Shown here: one piece after another, positions 25,371-34,700 of the stretch | Numbering within the stretch: the stretch's first letter is position 1 | Layout of the letters: every line of letters starts with the position of its first letter | Assembly (NCBI GenBank): GCA_963784995.1 | Contig: CAWATZ010000001.1 | Span: forward strand, 1-64,000 | DNA from: CAWATZ01 sp963784995 | Lineage (GTDB): Bacteria; Planctomycetota; Planctomycetia; Gemmatales; Gemmataceae | Length of the DNA: 64,000 nucleotides | Direction of reading: 5' to 3' | The notes under the pieces: model-generated | What the model was told of the DNA's origin: nothing | What the model saw: the letters and a program-made list of their open reading frames with translations, nothing else | The model's database searches: none | Made by a program: the position numbers and the translations under genes

Positions 25371-27542
25371 TCAATCCTCCGGCCACTTCTCGGGAGGAAT
25401 CCACCAGTGCTTGATTTTCAGCCCTCCCCCCTCTGAAACCTTCTGGACTCCAAGGAGAGTAGCCGCTTCGTGCATCGTGGACTCACTGATCCCCAGGCTT
25501 GTGCCTTGCTTCAGACACCATCCCGCCTCTTGCTTGCCATCGGACAGCAATCCCCGGATCAAGTCTTTTGCCATCTCCAGCTTGGTAAGTTCCTTCCGGT
25601 CGGCGATGTCCCGAAGGATCTCCGCTTCGGCCGGTCGGACCAGTTGCCCCCACTTGAAGACGCCAGGCTTTCCCTCCGGGCCGACAACGGCGAAGTAGCG
25701 GTCCGGGGGGATGATGCCGCGGACGTGGTGCTCGCAATGGATGAACCGCCGCGGAGGAACCTTGCTGTCCTTGTGGAATCGGAGCCACTGGCGGGGGACC
25801 GCGGCCCATGCCCGGCTCCCAGGCATGGGGTTGCGGGGATCTTTGCCCGGATGCCGATTCGCGTTGATCGCAACCCCTGTTTTCCTGGCAATCTCAATCC
25901 AGGTTTCCAGGAAGTCGCGGACAACGGCGTAGTCGTTCTCGTTCAATCCAGGGTCCAGGGTAGCGTCGATCGGATCGACGGTCAGAAGTTCAACCTGCAA
26001 TTCCAGGAGCGTCTGAATCAGGTTGTCCTTGTGCGATGGCAAGGTCCAGTCGGCCCCGACAAGGAATCGGACGTTGTCCAGGTTCACGCCGTGCGCCAGC
26101 AGTCGCGGCACAAGGTCCAGCCCCAGGCTTTCCTCCCTGCCTGCGAGGTGCGCCGATCGCTTGGCCAGCGAATGCAAGGAGCCTTGAAACGTGCTTTTGC
26201 CGCTTTGCGGAACACCGACATTCAAGGTCAAGGTCGCCCGCGGAATCCAGGGATCAAGGAAGTAGGTCGGCTCTTCGGGCTTGACATCCGATGCACGAAT
26301 CACGCGCCGGTCAGAAGGGGTCTTGTTCCCCTCCCCCTTGCTCTCGCGGGAAGTTGCCGGAAGGACAACCACAGGTTGGGTACTTGCCGGGTCCGCGGGC
26401 GGGATGCCGTTGGTCTGTGACAGCGGGAAGTCAACTTCGGCCTCTGGAGAGCGGTTCTCCGCCGCTGCCGGTCCGTCCGCGGCCTCCAACACCCCCCCTG
26501 TGGTTGTCCTTTCTTGGAGGGAGCCAGAGGAATAGTGAGGAATGGGCCCGCGGCTGCCGGAAGCCTTACGCCTTGAACGAGTTCCGACGAAGTCAGGGCT
26601 CCAGTGTTCAGTGCCGAGAGCAATCGCGGTCGCAACTGTAAGCTGGACATAGGCTTCCGTGTCCTTGTGGAGTCCCCACCGCGGAGACTGTCTCCAAAGG
26701 CTCTCCAGCTGGGCCGGGTTGTTCGCGGTGTAGTATTCCATCATGCACAACATCGCCAGGTCGTCATTGCTGGCGTTCCTGCCGTTCCGCTCCGTCTGTT
26801 CCCAAAGGGAGTTGAACTTCTCTCGGTTCTTCGCGCGGCGGATCTTCGCAAGGATCTCCTGAGCGGAAAGCCTTGCAGGTCCACAGCTTGCGGTTGCGGC
26901 TCCAACCGCTTGCGGCTTCCGCTTGCTCTTCCCGATGTACTTGGATCGGTAGGCTCGCGCCTCTTCGGTCTGCTCCATCAGGCCGGCTGGCGTGCCGGCC
27001 AGGAGAACGCCGGTCATGCAGAAGTAGCGGTTGCCGTTGTAAATCTCGAAGTGCCCTTCCTTGTGCGGGCCGTCGTCGAGGTCGGCCAGGCAGAAGAGAT
27101 GCAAGCCGGTCCCGGAGGGGGAAACCTCGGTGAAGGTAGGGCAGCTCTCCACAATCGCGCGGGCCGCGGCGGTCAACTCCCCCGTCGTGGGGTTGCGGCA
27201 ATCGTCGAGGTCAAGCACCGTGACCCGTGGCGAGTCCTTGCCGGCCAGGCCGGTCCCCAGCGCGAAGCCGATCCCGTCCCGCTTGTGCAGCTGCATCGCG
27301 GTCAGCGCTTCCTCGAAAGTGCCGTAGTGGTCTGGGTTTGTGGCGTCGGCCGGATAATCGTCCGCGGCCCGATGCGGCATCTTCTTCCACTTGCCCCCTC
27401 CCTCATTGGGATCGATGGGGGGGACCAGCTCCCAGGTGAGCCAGCGACGTAACTCCTTGAGGCATTGCGGGATGCCGGCCGGGTTGACCTTCAGCAAAGT
27501 CGGCTTGCTGCTACCGTTGCCTTCGCGACGTGTTCTTGCCAT
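25371..27542 (-). CDS. Primase-polymerase/RepA-like helicase of mobile element
   Basis: 723 residues. The N-terminal half resembles archaeo-eukaryotic-type primase-polymerases of phage and plasmids (NrS-1/D5-associated type): VTVLDLDDCRNPTTGE supplies the acidic metal pair and EVSPSGTGLHLFC the SGxGxH motif (about residues 110-150). A linker with repeated Pro/Ser follows. The C-terminal part is a RepA/RecA-like ATPase: Walker A GVPQSGKST (about 430), Walker B LLTVDPIDA (about 515), sensor NANRHPGKD. It would prime and unwind the element's DNA from an origin, perhaps the inverted repeat just downstream. ATG at 27542. It is followed by no other gene, and the next gene upstream starts within 80 bp. 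Confidence 0.8.
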   Translation of the reverse strand: MARTRREGNGSSKPTLLKVNPAGIPQCLKELRRWLTWELVPPIDPNEGGGKWKKMPHRAADDYPADATNPDHYGTFEEALTAMQLHKRDGIGFALGTGLAGKDSPRVTVLDLDDCRNPTTGELTAAARAIVESCPTFTEVSPSGTGLHLFCLADLDDGPHKEGHFEIYNGNRYFCMTGVLLAGTPAGLMEQTEEARAYRSKYIGKSKRKPQAVGAATASCGPARLSAQEILAKIRRAKNREKFNSLWEQTERNGRNASNDDLAMLCMMEYYTANNPAQLESLWRQSPRWGLHKDTEAYVQLTVATAIALGTEHWSPDFVGTRSRRKASGSRGPIPHYSSGSLQERTTTGGVLEAADGPAAAENRSPEAEVDFPLSQTNGIPPADPASTQPVVVLPATSRESKGEGNKTPSDRRVIRASDVKPEEPTYFLDPWIPRATLTLNVGVPQSGKSTFQGSLHSLAKRSAHLAGREESLGLDLVPRLLAHGVNLDNVRFLVGADWTLPSHKDNLIQTLLELQVELLTVDPIDATLDPGLNENDYAVVRDFLETWIEIARKTGVAINANRHPGKDPRNPMPGSRAWAAVPRQWLRFHKDSKVPPRRFIHCEHHVRGIIPPDRYFAVVGPEGKPGVFKWGQLVRPAEAEILRDIADRKELTKLEMAKDLIRGLLSDGKQEAGWCLKQGTSLGISESTMHEAATLLGVQKVSEGGGLKIKHWWIPPEKWPED

Positions 27543-27617
27543 AATGCCATTCTCCTTTCCTTTGGCGGGAAAGCTGACAAAAGAGACAGGGGACCACCGC
27601 GGTCCCCTGTTTCGGTT

Positions 27618-27869
27618 TCACTTCAGTGACAGTTGATTGTCAACCGTCTCGTTGTCCGCGTATCTGCCGGAATTGAGCAAGCCGACTACCCAGTCTCTTG
27701 CTTTGCCGGGCGGCTCGTGCATGGCGCGTTTCCGCAGGGCATTGTGGAATGCCATCCTAGCTCTGTCGTAAGCCTTCAGGACGAATGTCCTGAACAGGTC
27801 GGCCTCCAAATCATCGATGCGGACTGAGCGCCCGCAACAGGGACAGGTAAGCCACACTTCGTTAGCCAC
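27618..27869 (-). CDS. Small zinc-ribbon protein of mobile element
   Basis: 83 residues, GTG start. The N-terminus has TCPCCGRSVRIDD, a CxxC knuckle with neighbouring cysteine, and the rest is helical and basic (AYDRARMAFHNALRKRA). No family recognised. It overlaps the HTH gene upstream by 8 bp, so both are likely co-translated. Position between excisionase and primase suggests a replication or regulation helper. Confidence 0.55.
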   Translation of the reverse strand: MANEVWLTCPCCGRSVRIDDLEADLFRTFVLKAYDRARMAFHNALRKRAMHEPPGKARDWVVGLLNSGRYADNETVDNQLSLK

Positions 27870-28059
27870 GGTGCGCCCCCTTTCGGCCGTTGGCGCCGGC
27901 CAGATCGCGGCCCTGCAGCGCTGCCTTCACCTTGTCCAGAGCGTGCCATTGAATCCGTCCGTTCAGCCGGATGGGCTCCGGGATGCGTCCTTCCTTGACC
28001 CATCGGTAGATTCTCTTTTTGTTGACCCGGAATCGCTTGGCCAAGGTTGCCGTCTGCAC
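27862..28059 (-). CDS. Excisionase-like helix-turn-helix protein
   Basis: 65 residues. TATLAKRFRVNKKRIYRWVK is a MerR/Xis-type winged helix, followed by EGRIPEPIRLNGRIQWHALD, the usual wing with an Arg/Trp pair. Such proteins bend DNA for excision or bind early promoters. The start is uncertain: GTG at 28059 in frame; another frame (MSGLEVIFPDGQ, from 28102) might be joined by a frameshift. It sits between recombinase and replication genes, the classic place for a recombination directionality factor. Confidence 0.7.
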   Translation of the reverse strand: MQTATLAKRFRVNKKRIYRWVKEGRIPEPIRLNGRIQWHALDKVKAALQGRDLAGANGRKGAHRG

Positions 28060-28141
28060 TGCGCACTTGGCCGTCGGGAAAGATCACTTCTAACCCGGAC
28101 ATGGTAGGTCTCCTTTCGGACGTTGGCGGGAAAGTCTTTTC

Positions 28142-28174
28142 GTTGACGGCGGTTCACGCGAAACAACCGTCAAC
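28142..28174. promoter_or_regulatory. Inverted repeat GTTGACGG/CCGTCAAC upstream of HTH gene
   Basis: Eight-base arms at 28142-28149 and 28167-28174 lie about 85 bp upstream of the HTH gene start. Part of the arm (GTTGAC) is the same as in the attachment core region. It could be an operator for the HTH protein. Inference only. Confidence 0.35.
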
Positions 28175-28265
28175 TTAACAAAAGTATCAATCCGCAATGG
28201 ATCTTCGCAAGCCTTTTTTGAAAGCCTTCTCGTTGGCCAGGGGGCTTGCTCGCGGCGCAGAGAAA

Positions 28266-28294
28266 GGGCCGGGCTCTTTTCCTTAGCCCGGCCC
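28266..28294 (-). terminator. Terminator hairpin after recombinase
   Basis: GGGCCGGGCT and AGCCCGGCCC form a perfect 10-bp stem with a 9-nt loop, about 35 bp downstream of the recombinase stop on the minus strand. AT-rich sequence with a run of A residues on that strand (TTTTTTG on plus, 28214-28220) follows further on. Confidence 0.55.
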
Positions 28295-28326
28295 TCGAAG
28301 AAGTGGGGAACGCGAAGCGGCAACGA

Positions 28327-30047
28327 TCATTCGGCAGGGGGTTGCCGCAACTGCTTGCCGCTCTCAGGCTTGCGGAACCGGCGCTCGCCTTCAGGTCAGC
28401 CGGTTCAAGGGTCCGAAGGAATGCCTCAAGCGCCGCGGCATCCTCCGGCTTTCGCAGGTCAAGGGGGGAGCATCCGGCCCGATCCCGGCCGGGTTGACAG
28501 CCGAGAGGACTTGATAACCACCGGGTCGCTTGTTGCCCGCGGTCCAGTAGTGAATCAGGTAGTTGCGGACCGCTCCGCCGTCGAAGTGGATTTGCACCGT
28601 GGCCAGCGCGTGTGATCCAATTCGGACAATGAGAATCCAGATTTCCTGGATGACTTCCTTCAGCACTTGCGGCAACCGGCTCCTGGCCGCGGGGTCTTGT
28701 GCCAGCTGCAACAGGCTCTTGACCTCTGCCCATGCAACGCTCTTGGGGCAAGCCTCGCGCTGCAGCGCGTCCGCCAGGTGTTCCTTGACGGTTGCCAGCT
28801 GCGCTCCAGATTGGCAATGATCTTGGCCAGGCTCTTGCTCTCTCCCTTCAGGGCCGCGGCTTGCTCTTCGTAGTCCCCAAGCGCCTGCTCTAGCGATCGC
28901 TTCTTCGCGGTCAGGGCCGCGGACTCGCTGGCCGGCTCTTCGTCCAGCAGCTCCCGCGTGTCGATCTCCTTCAGGAGGGCCAGGACGGCCGGCTCGAAGA
29001 CGGTCGGGTAGGGGAAGGAGATGGCACTGCGCCCGGCAGTTGTGCGATCCGGCCGGGATGAGGTATTGCCCCTTGCGTCGCTTGCCAGTTATCCCGCGGT
29101 GCTGTTTCTTCACGTGCATTCGGTCCCGAGTCCGGGCATCGTAAAGCAAGCCAGGGAAGAGGTTTTCGACCCGCGGCCCGCGCGGGCCAGGCCTGTTGGT
29201 CCGCTGGCGGATCGCTCTCTGGACCCTCTGAAAGGTGGCCTCGTCCAGCACATTTTCCCAATAGTGGGGCAGCAGTTCGCCATCAGGCTTTCCGCCCTTC
29301 ATCGGCTGGTACTCACCCAGGAGCGCCCGGTTGGTCAGGATCTTGTGGATGTAGGCTCTCGTCCAATGCTTTCCCCATCCCCAGCCGGGCTCTTCGCGGA
29401 GAATCAGCCTCTTGACAATGCGGGACGAGCCACATCCGTCAAGGCACCACTTCACCATTTCCAGGATGAGGGAAACCCGCTCCGGGATCAGCTCGCGCCG
29501 GCCGTCCACGACTCGAATCCAGGCGGGTGTGCGTTTGGTCACGGTCTTGCCTTCCGTCCTGGCCAGGTGATGCAGCCGGTCCCAGTTGGCGTTCGTGGTC
29601 CCTGCCTTGCGTTTGCTCTCCAGGTTGGCGCGGTTCAGTTCGAGGAGCGCCTGGTGGATCAGGAACGGATCGGCTTCCTTGTGGTAGCAGGTGAAGGGGG
29701 GAACGGTGATTTGCAGCGGGAAGCCGCGGTTGATGAGGTTGAGGAAATGCTCGCCTGCCATCCAGGGATCTTCCCGGCTGAACCGGTCGAGGTTTTCGAG
29801 GCCGATCTTCGTCCCCACGGGTATGCGGCCCTGATCGATGCAGGCCAGAAGGTTCGCCATCTCTCCTTTCTTGCGGTGCGTCCCGTGGAAACGCGCTCTT
29901 GCCCTTGTCGAAGAATTCAAAGCCAGGGAGGGGCTTGTCTCCGGAATGCTCGCAGTAGGCTTTGAAGCTGGCATCCTGACGGCGGTAGCTGTCGCCGTCC
30001 TCTTGGGGATCGGAGCTGAACCGGCCGTACGGAACGATGAAAGCCAT
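28327..30047 (-). CDS. Large serine recombinase (about five frameshifts)
   Basis: About 570 residues when frames are joined. The start at 30047 (AGGAGGAGA upstream) opens with MAFIVPYGRFSSDPQEDGDS, holding the catalytic Ser of the resolvase/invertase domain (YGRFSSD). KIGLENLDRFSRED carries the conserved Asp-Arg-Phe-Ser motif. A recombinase domain (ILTNRALLGEYQPMKGGKP) and a coiled-coil C-terminal part (LTAKKRSLEQALGDYEEQAA) follow, as in large serine integrases. Frame changes lie near 29885, 29030, 28810, 28465 and 28390. It begins 66 bp inside the right border. It is the likely integrase; whether it is intact depends on whether the indels are real. Confidence 0.8.
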
Positions 30048-30100
30048 GAGGTCTCCTCCTGAAAAGGGGCGATGCCGCCATCCTAGCATAGTGTGCCAGA

Positions 30101-30120
30101 GGGGTCAACCTCTTGACCCC
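30101..30120. other. Right attachment site, palindromic around the core
   Basis: GGGGTCAACCTCTTGACCCC is a perfect 8-bp inverted repeat around CCTC that includes the core TTGACC at 30113-30118. The left border shows only the core, so the palindrome is formed by element plus host sequence. Confidence 0.7.
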
Positions 30121-30924
30121 GAGGATGCCGCCGCACTGGTAAGTGTCCGGCAGCAGCACGTCCGCGGCGTGCAGTTGCAGGATTTGCAGGCTGATCTCGG
30201 GAGTCGTCACCGATTCGTTGAGGGCGATGGGTGTACGCGTCCGACGGCGGAGGCGCGCGGCCTCGGCGAGGAGGGCCAGCGGCATCGGCTGCTCGAAGTA
30301 TTCGAGGTTGTACTTCTCCAGGTCGCGGGCCAGTGGAAACGCGACTTCCGGGGCGTAGCCCATGTTCGGATCGATCCGCAGCTTGAGCCGATCGCCGACG
30401 CCGTCGCGGATGCCCCGGACCATTTCCAGATCCTCCTCGGCTCGCCGGCCTGCCTTGGTCTTGAGCGTGCTGAAACCCGCTTCCAGATACTGCCGGGCTA
30501 TGGTCTTCGCCTCCTCGTAGGGCCGGATGCCCATGCACGCGGCCAGTTCGATCTTGCGGCGGACCGCGCCGCCGAGCAGCCGGTACAGCGGCAGCCGCGT
30601 TGCCTTTCCCATCAGGTCCCACAGGGCCATCTCGACGCCGCTGGCCAGGTAGCTGCCCAGGGTGTTCTCGGCGTACCACGCTTCCAGCTCGAAGGGATCG
30701 CGTCCCAGCACCTGCCCGCGCAGCCGATCTTCCGGGGTGCCTTCGTAGGACTTCGAGATCCAGTCATCCGGGGTTTCGCCCCAGCCGACCAGCCCATTGT
30801 CCGTCTCCAGGCGGATCAGCAGGGCCTCCTTGGCGGAACTGGCCCGGTAGCGGGACTGGTAGGGGGCAATCGGCGGCTTCTGGGGGATGCGAACGCGCAT
30901 CGCGTGCAGCTTGGTGATTTTCAT
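30113..30924 (-). pseudogene. 5' part of enolase-superfamily gene, interrupted
   Basis: From ATG 30924 the frame encodes the capping domain (MKITKLHAMRVRIPQ, RLETDNGLVGWGETPDDW) and most of the barrel: STLKTKAGRR with a KxK-like base, LRIDPNMGY (Asp ligand), YFEQPMP (Glu ligand), IALNESV and LLPDTYQCGGIL. These are features of mandelate racemase/muconate-lactonizing enzymes, which abstract a proton next to a carboxylate and use Mg. The frame runs on into the element as an unrelated tail (KRLTPLAHYARMAA). The remaining third of the enzyme is at 24389-24671. Divergent from the DUF1080 gene. Confidence 0.85.
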
Positions 30925-31104
30925 GGGTTGCCTGTCCTGGTGAGACGTTCCTGGTTGGTGGAGCGAACAGATCGCAGCATACCATCCGGCGGGGCCTGGT
31001 GCCAAAGAAGAAATGATCCCAGCTGGCTCGAGGGCTGGCAAACCACCTGGTCAGCGCATAGGATCTCAGGCAGATCCGCCGCCACCCACCACCAGGACCA
31101 TGCC

Positions 31105-32436
31105 ATGCGAAACACTCATCCCTGCTCGCTTCCATGCCGCAGCCTCATCGTCTTGCTCGTCACGGTTGTCCCCACCTCCGCGGCCGAGCCGCAGCCACCC
31201 AAGGGGTTCACCGCCCTGTTCAACGGCAAGGACCTCACCGGCTGGCACGGATGCCCCCAAATCGACCCGTCCAAGCTGGCCGCGATGCCGGGCAACGAAG
31301 CTGTGGTCCTCGGCGGCCGGTGGATGGCCGACGCCCTCGCGCGCTGGAAGGTGGAGAACGGCGAACTGGTCAACGACGGCAAGGGGGTGTACCTGACCAC
31401 CGATCAGGAATTCGGCGACGTCGAGCTGCTGATCGAGTACAAGACGGTGCCCAAGGCCGACAGCGGCATCTACCTGCGAGCCACGCCCCAGGTGCAAATC
31501 TGGGACACCACGAAGGAAGGCGGCAAGTGGGAACGCGGCGCCAACAAGGGCAGCGGCGGCCTGTTCAACAACAGCCCCGGCGCTCCGGGCCGCGATCCGC
31601 TGGTGCTGGCCGACAAGCCGTTCGGTGAGTGGAACCACTTCCGCATCCTTCAGGTCGGCGAGCGCGTCACCGTGTACCTCAACGACAAGCTGGTGGTCGA
31701 TCACGCTCGCATGGAGAACTTCTGGAACCGCAAGTTGCCTCTGCCCCTGAAAGGTCCGATCCAACTGCAGACCCACGGCGGCGAGATCCGCTGGCGGAAC
31801 GTCTTCGTGCGTCCAATTCCCGCAGCCGAGGCCAACGCGATCCTGCGCAAGCACGGCTCGGCGGGGTTTGTGGACGTCTTCAACGGCAAGGACTTCACCG
31901 GCTGGGCCGGGCCGCTGGAAAACTACGAGGTGGTGGACGGAGCCATCGTCTGCAAGCCCAAGAAGGGAGGCAACGTCTTCACCAAGGAGGAATATGCCGA
32001 CTCCGTGGCCCGTGTGGAGTATCGCTTGCCGCCGGGCGGCAACAACGGGCTGGCCATCCGCTACCCCGGCACAGGCCGGCCGTCTCAAGACGCGATGTGC
32101 GAGATCCAGATCCTGGACGACACCGCCGACAAGTACAAGAAGCTGGACCCCCGGCAATACAACGGCTCGGCGTACGGCATGGCGCCGGCGCAGCGCGGCT
32201 ACCTGCGGCCGGTCGGCGAGTGGAACTTCATGGAGGTGACCGTGCGCGGCCCGACCATTCAGGTGGAGCTGAACGGCACCCGAATCCTGGACGCGGACCT
32301 GAGCAAGGTGACCGAGTTCAAGGACAAGCTGGCGCACCCGGGCAAGGACCGCACCACCGGGCACTTCGGCTTCGCCGGACACAACGATCCGGTGGCGTTC
32401 CGCACCGTGCAGATCAAGCGGCTGGAGAAGAAGTAA
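31105..32436 (+). CDS. Secreted protein with two DUF1080 domains
   Basis: 443 residues with signal peptide (LIVLLVTVVPTSAAEP). Two tandem DUF1080 (3-keto-disaccharide hydrolase/laminin-G-like) domains: the first with FTALFNGKDLTGWHG, DVELLIEYKTVPKADSGIYL and EWNHFRILQVGERVTVYLND; the second with FVDVFNGKDFTGWAG, PPGGNNGLAIRYPG and EWNFMEVTVRG. Members cleave or bind oxidised sugars and abound in planctomycetes. The ATG at 31105 is chosen over longer readings without similarity. It probably forms a functional neighbour of the interrupted enolase-family gene in sugar-acid use. Confidence 0.9.
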   Translation: MRNTHPCSLPCRSLIVLLVTVVPTSAAEPQPPKGFTALFNGKDLTGWHGCPQIDPSKLAAMPGNEAVVLGGRWMADALARWKVENGELVNDGKGVYLTTDQEFGDVELLIEYKTVPKADSGIYLRATPQVQIWDTTKEGGKWERGANKGSGGLFNNSPGAPGRDPLVLADKPFGEWNHFRILQVGERVTVYLNDKLVVDHARMENFWNRKLPLPLKGPIQLQTHGGEIRWRNVFVRPIPAAEANAILRKHGSAGFVDVFNGKDFTGWAGPLENYEVVDGAIVCKPKKGGNVFTKEEYADSVARVEYRLPPGGNNGLAIRYPGTGRPSQDAMCEIQILDDTADKYKKLDPRQYNGSAYGMAPAQRGYLRPVGEWNFMEVTVRGPTIQVELNGTRILDADLSKVTEFKDKLAHPGKDRTTGHFGFAGHNDPVAFRTVQIKRLEKK

Positions 32437-32486
32437 GGCGCGGTTTTGTTAAACAAAAACGCTGGCAGACTGCTTACCGCTGCGGT

Positions 32487-34138
32487 CTAGAAATCCTCCC
32501 CAAGGAGGAACAGATACCAGTCCTCGCTCCGATCGCCCGCGTCCTGCCCCGTCAGTTGCCGCAGCGCCCACAGGACGGCTTCCCGTTGCGGGTAGGAGGG
32601 GACGCCAGCGCCCGGAGTGTTCCTCGCCTGGGGCAGGCGTTTCACCTCGTCGGGGTTCAGTTCCCGCTGCTGGACCAAACAGTCGAAGCGCTGCTGCTCG
32701 GGCCAGACGCCGTGGTCTTTCACCGGCTGCATGACCGAGAAATCTTGCCGGAGGTAGGTCACGTCGGCCCGGATGAAATCCCCGGTCTGTTTCTTGTCGT
32801 AAACCACTTCCTTCGGCAATTCCTTGTCACGTTCTGGAATCAGCCCGCGGACCGGGTCGGTTGGAGCCGACGCCGGGGCATGGCACAGGAGGCAGTTGGC
32901 GTGGTGGTTGACCCGGACCAGCTCGTTGACCACCCACTTCTTGTTCCTGTCCTGGAACGGTGCTTGCGGGTCGGGCCTGTCCAGCAGATCGACCAGCGGA
33001 AAGAGGGCTTCCTGGTCGTCCAGGGCCACCAGGGCCTCGGCGGCATGGCTGGCCACGGCATCCCAGGGATAGCGCAGCGCTTCCAGCAGCACCGAGCGGA
33101 ACTCTTCTCGGGGCCGCTCCTTGAGCGTCTTGACGGCCGCCGCGCGAACCTGCGGCGCCAGGTCAAAGACGGCCCGCCGAGCCAGCGCTTGCGACGTCTC
33201 GGGCGTCTTGAAGGTCGTCAGCAATCGGATCAGTTGCTGCCGCGTGGAGAGGCTTTCGACCTGGAACACTTGCTCGATCAGGCGGACGAACAACGTCCCC
33301 AGCCTGGGTTCCTGGGGGAGCCCACGCTCCAGGAATTGGTTGACCTGGATCTCCAGGGTTCGCGAGTGGCTGAAGCTGAGTTCTTGCGTTCGCCCCGCCA
33401 CGGCGATCTGCGCACACAGGGGGACAGTTGCCCCATCAGTTCCGCTTCCTTGCGTTCCACCTGGCACAGGGAACCAGTCCATACCGGCAAGCCCTTCAGA
33501 TCGGACCGGCTCGCCAGCAGCGTCAGGATCGCCGGCGTGGCATCCCTGTCCCCCGCGGACGGCGTGATCTTCTTTGTCTGGGCCAGCAACTTCGCTGTCG
33601 TTCCTTTCTGGGTATCGAGATCGATTTCCCGAAACTTCAGCAGTCTCTCGCACAGGTCCTTTTCGGTAGCCGATTGGTCTCGAACGAAGGAGCGAGGGCC
33701 AGTGAACCGAGGAGTCGCAACCGCGGTCGCCGACCGAGGGGCCGGTGTGCTAGCCACGATCTCTGGGGACCGAGGCGCTGCTGGAGGCGAAGGCGCCTGG
33801 ACCAGCGCAGGCGGTGCAATCAGTTCGGGAATTTCGGGCGCTGGTGGAACCACGACCACAACCGTCGTGGGACCCGAGTGGGGGCTGGTCGCCGGCAACC
33901 GCGGCCCGGTTGGCTTTGCTGGCAGATCAGTCGGCTTCTGCACCGGGATCGCATTGTGCTGCACCAGCACCTGTCCCTCCCCGGGCCCGGCAGTCGGGCC
34001 AGAGAACAGGATCAGCGCGAGAGGAGGGGCCAGCACCAGCACGCCCAGGGCCACGGCGGCGCAGACGAGCGGCCAGTTTACCTCGGTCCCCAGCTCGATG
34101 GCTCGGTCGTTGGGTCGTTCCTGAAGCGAAGCGGACAT
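32487..34138 (-). CDS. Membrane-anchored HEAT-repeat protein with CxxCH motif (one frameshift)
   Basis: About 550 residues. The N-terminus has one membrane helix (about 22-46, PLVCAAVALGVLVLAPPLAL) and a long Pro/Ala-rich linker. The middle carries HEAT-like helices (RQQLIRLLTTFKTPETSQAL, VRAAAVKTLKERPREEFR, ASHAAEALVALDDQEALF). Then NHHANCLLCHAP offers a CxxCH haem-attachment signature. The frame changes near 33400-33430 between the linker part and the HEAT part. It may be a periplasmic c-type cytochrome-like scaffold; similar planctomycete proteins have no known task. Confidence 0.6.
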
Positions 34139-34329
34139 GCTGGAACCTCCTTGGAAGAGTCGGCCCCTCGAAGGGCCGATACAGGAGTTGCGTTTGCTGG
34201 AATTGTCCCCGCACCGATCACACTAACCGATGGCCGACGCTCCGTCCAGCATAAAGGTTGTGTTTCGCCACGCATGGGTCTGGCAACCGATCCGGGAGAG
34301 GCCGAAACGTTTAGCCGGGACGCGGAGCC

Positions 34330-34391
34330 GCGCAGCGGCGCAGCGGAGCGCGCGCGCCCGACCAAGAACGCGCTCCGCTGCGCCGCTGCGC
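34330..34391. repeat. 23-bp perfect inverted repeat, GC-rich
   Basis: GCGCAGCGGCGCAGCGGAGC plus GCG (34330-34352) and its exact complement at 34369-34391. It directly adjoins the MITE-like element on its left, upstream of the divergent HEAT gene. Confidence 0.8.
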
Positions 34392-34399
34392 GTCGCGGC

Positions 34400-34510
34400 T
34401 ATTGCGACTCAGAAAGAGAAAGTCCGGCTTGCCCCCTCACCCGGGGCGATGCCCTGGGGGGGAGAGGGCAGCGCCCTGGGTCAGGGCCTTTCTCTTCCTG
34501 AGCCGCAATA
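34400..34510. mobile_element. MITE-like element with 23-bp terminal inverted repeats (family A)
   Basis: Left end TATTGCGACTCAGAAAGAGA plus AAG (34400-34422); right end 34488-34510 is its reverse complement with two mismatches. The inside holds GGGCGATGCCCTGGG and GCAGCGCCCTGGG, the core of family A. The right end also terminates the copy at 6403-6514. There is no reading frame, so movement would need a transposase in trans. Confidence 0.65.
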
Positions 34511-34700
34511 AACGGGGAGGTGCTTCTCCAATCTCCCCCTCTCTCCTCTTTTCCTCTCCACCGGAGCCTTGAGTCCCTCTTGACATTCCGATTCGCCGAC
34601 CCTATCGTCCGGCCCTCCAATCATCGACCGAGGACATTCCGGGCTGGCTGGCGGGGGAATTTCCGGCCGGCCGGGTTGCTCCTGATACGGGGATTCGATC

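Larger units (their letters stand above)
24666..30118. mobile_element. 5.45-kb integrated element with serine recombinase and primase-helicase
   Basis: The element sits inside an enolase-superfamily gene. Both borders carry the 6-bp sequence TTGACC (24666-24671 and 30113-30118). Removing 5447 bp between these copies restores the host gene in frame. All element genes are on the minus strand: recombinase next to the right border, then an excisionase-like HTH, a zinc-ribbon protein and a primase-helicase. The left 700 bp hold GC-rich tandem repeats and a 38-bp perfect inverted repeat. No capsid, conjugation or resistance gene is seen. It fits a small autonomously replicating integrative element or phage satellite. 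The short core and the absence of target duplication beyond it suit serine integrases. Confidence 0.85.
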
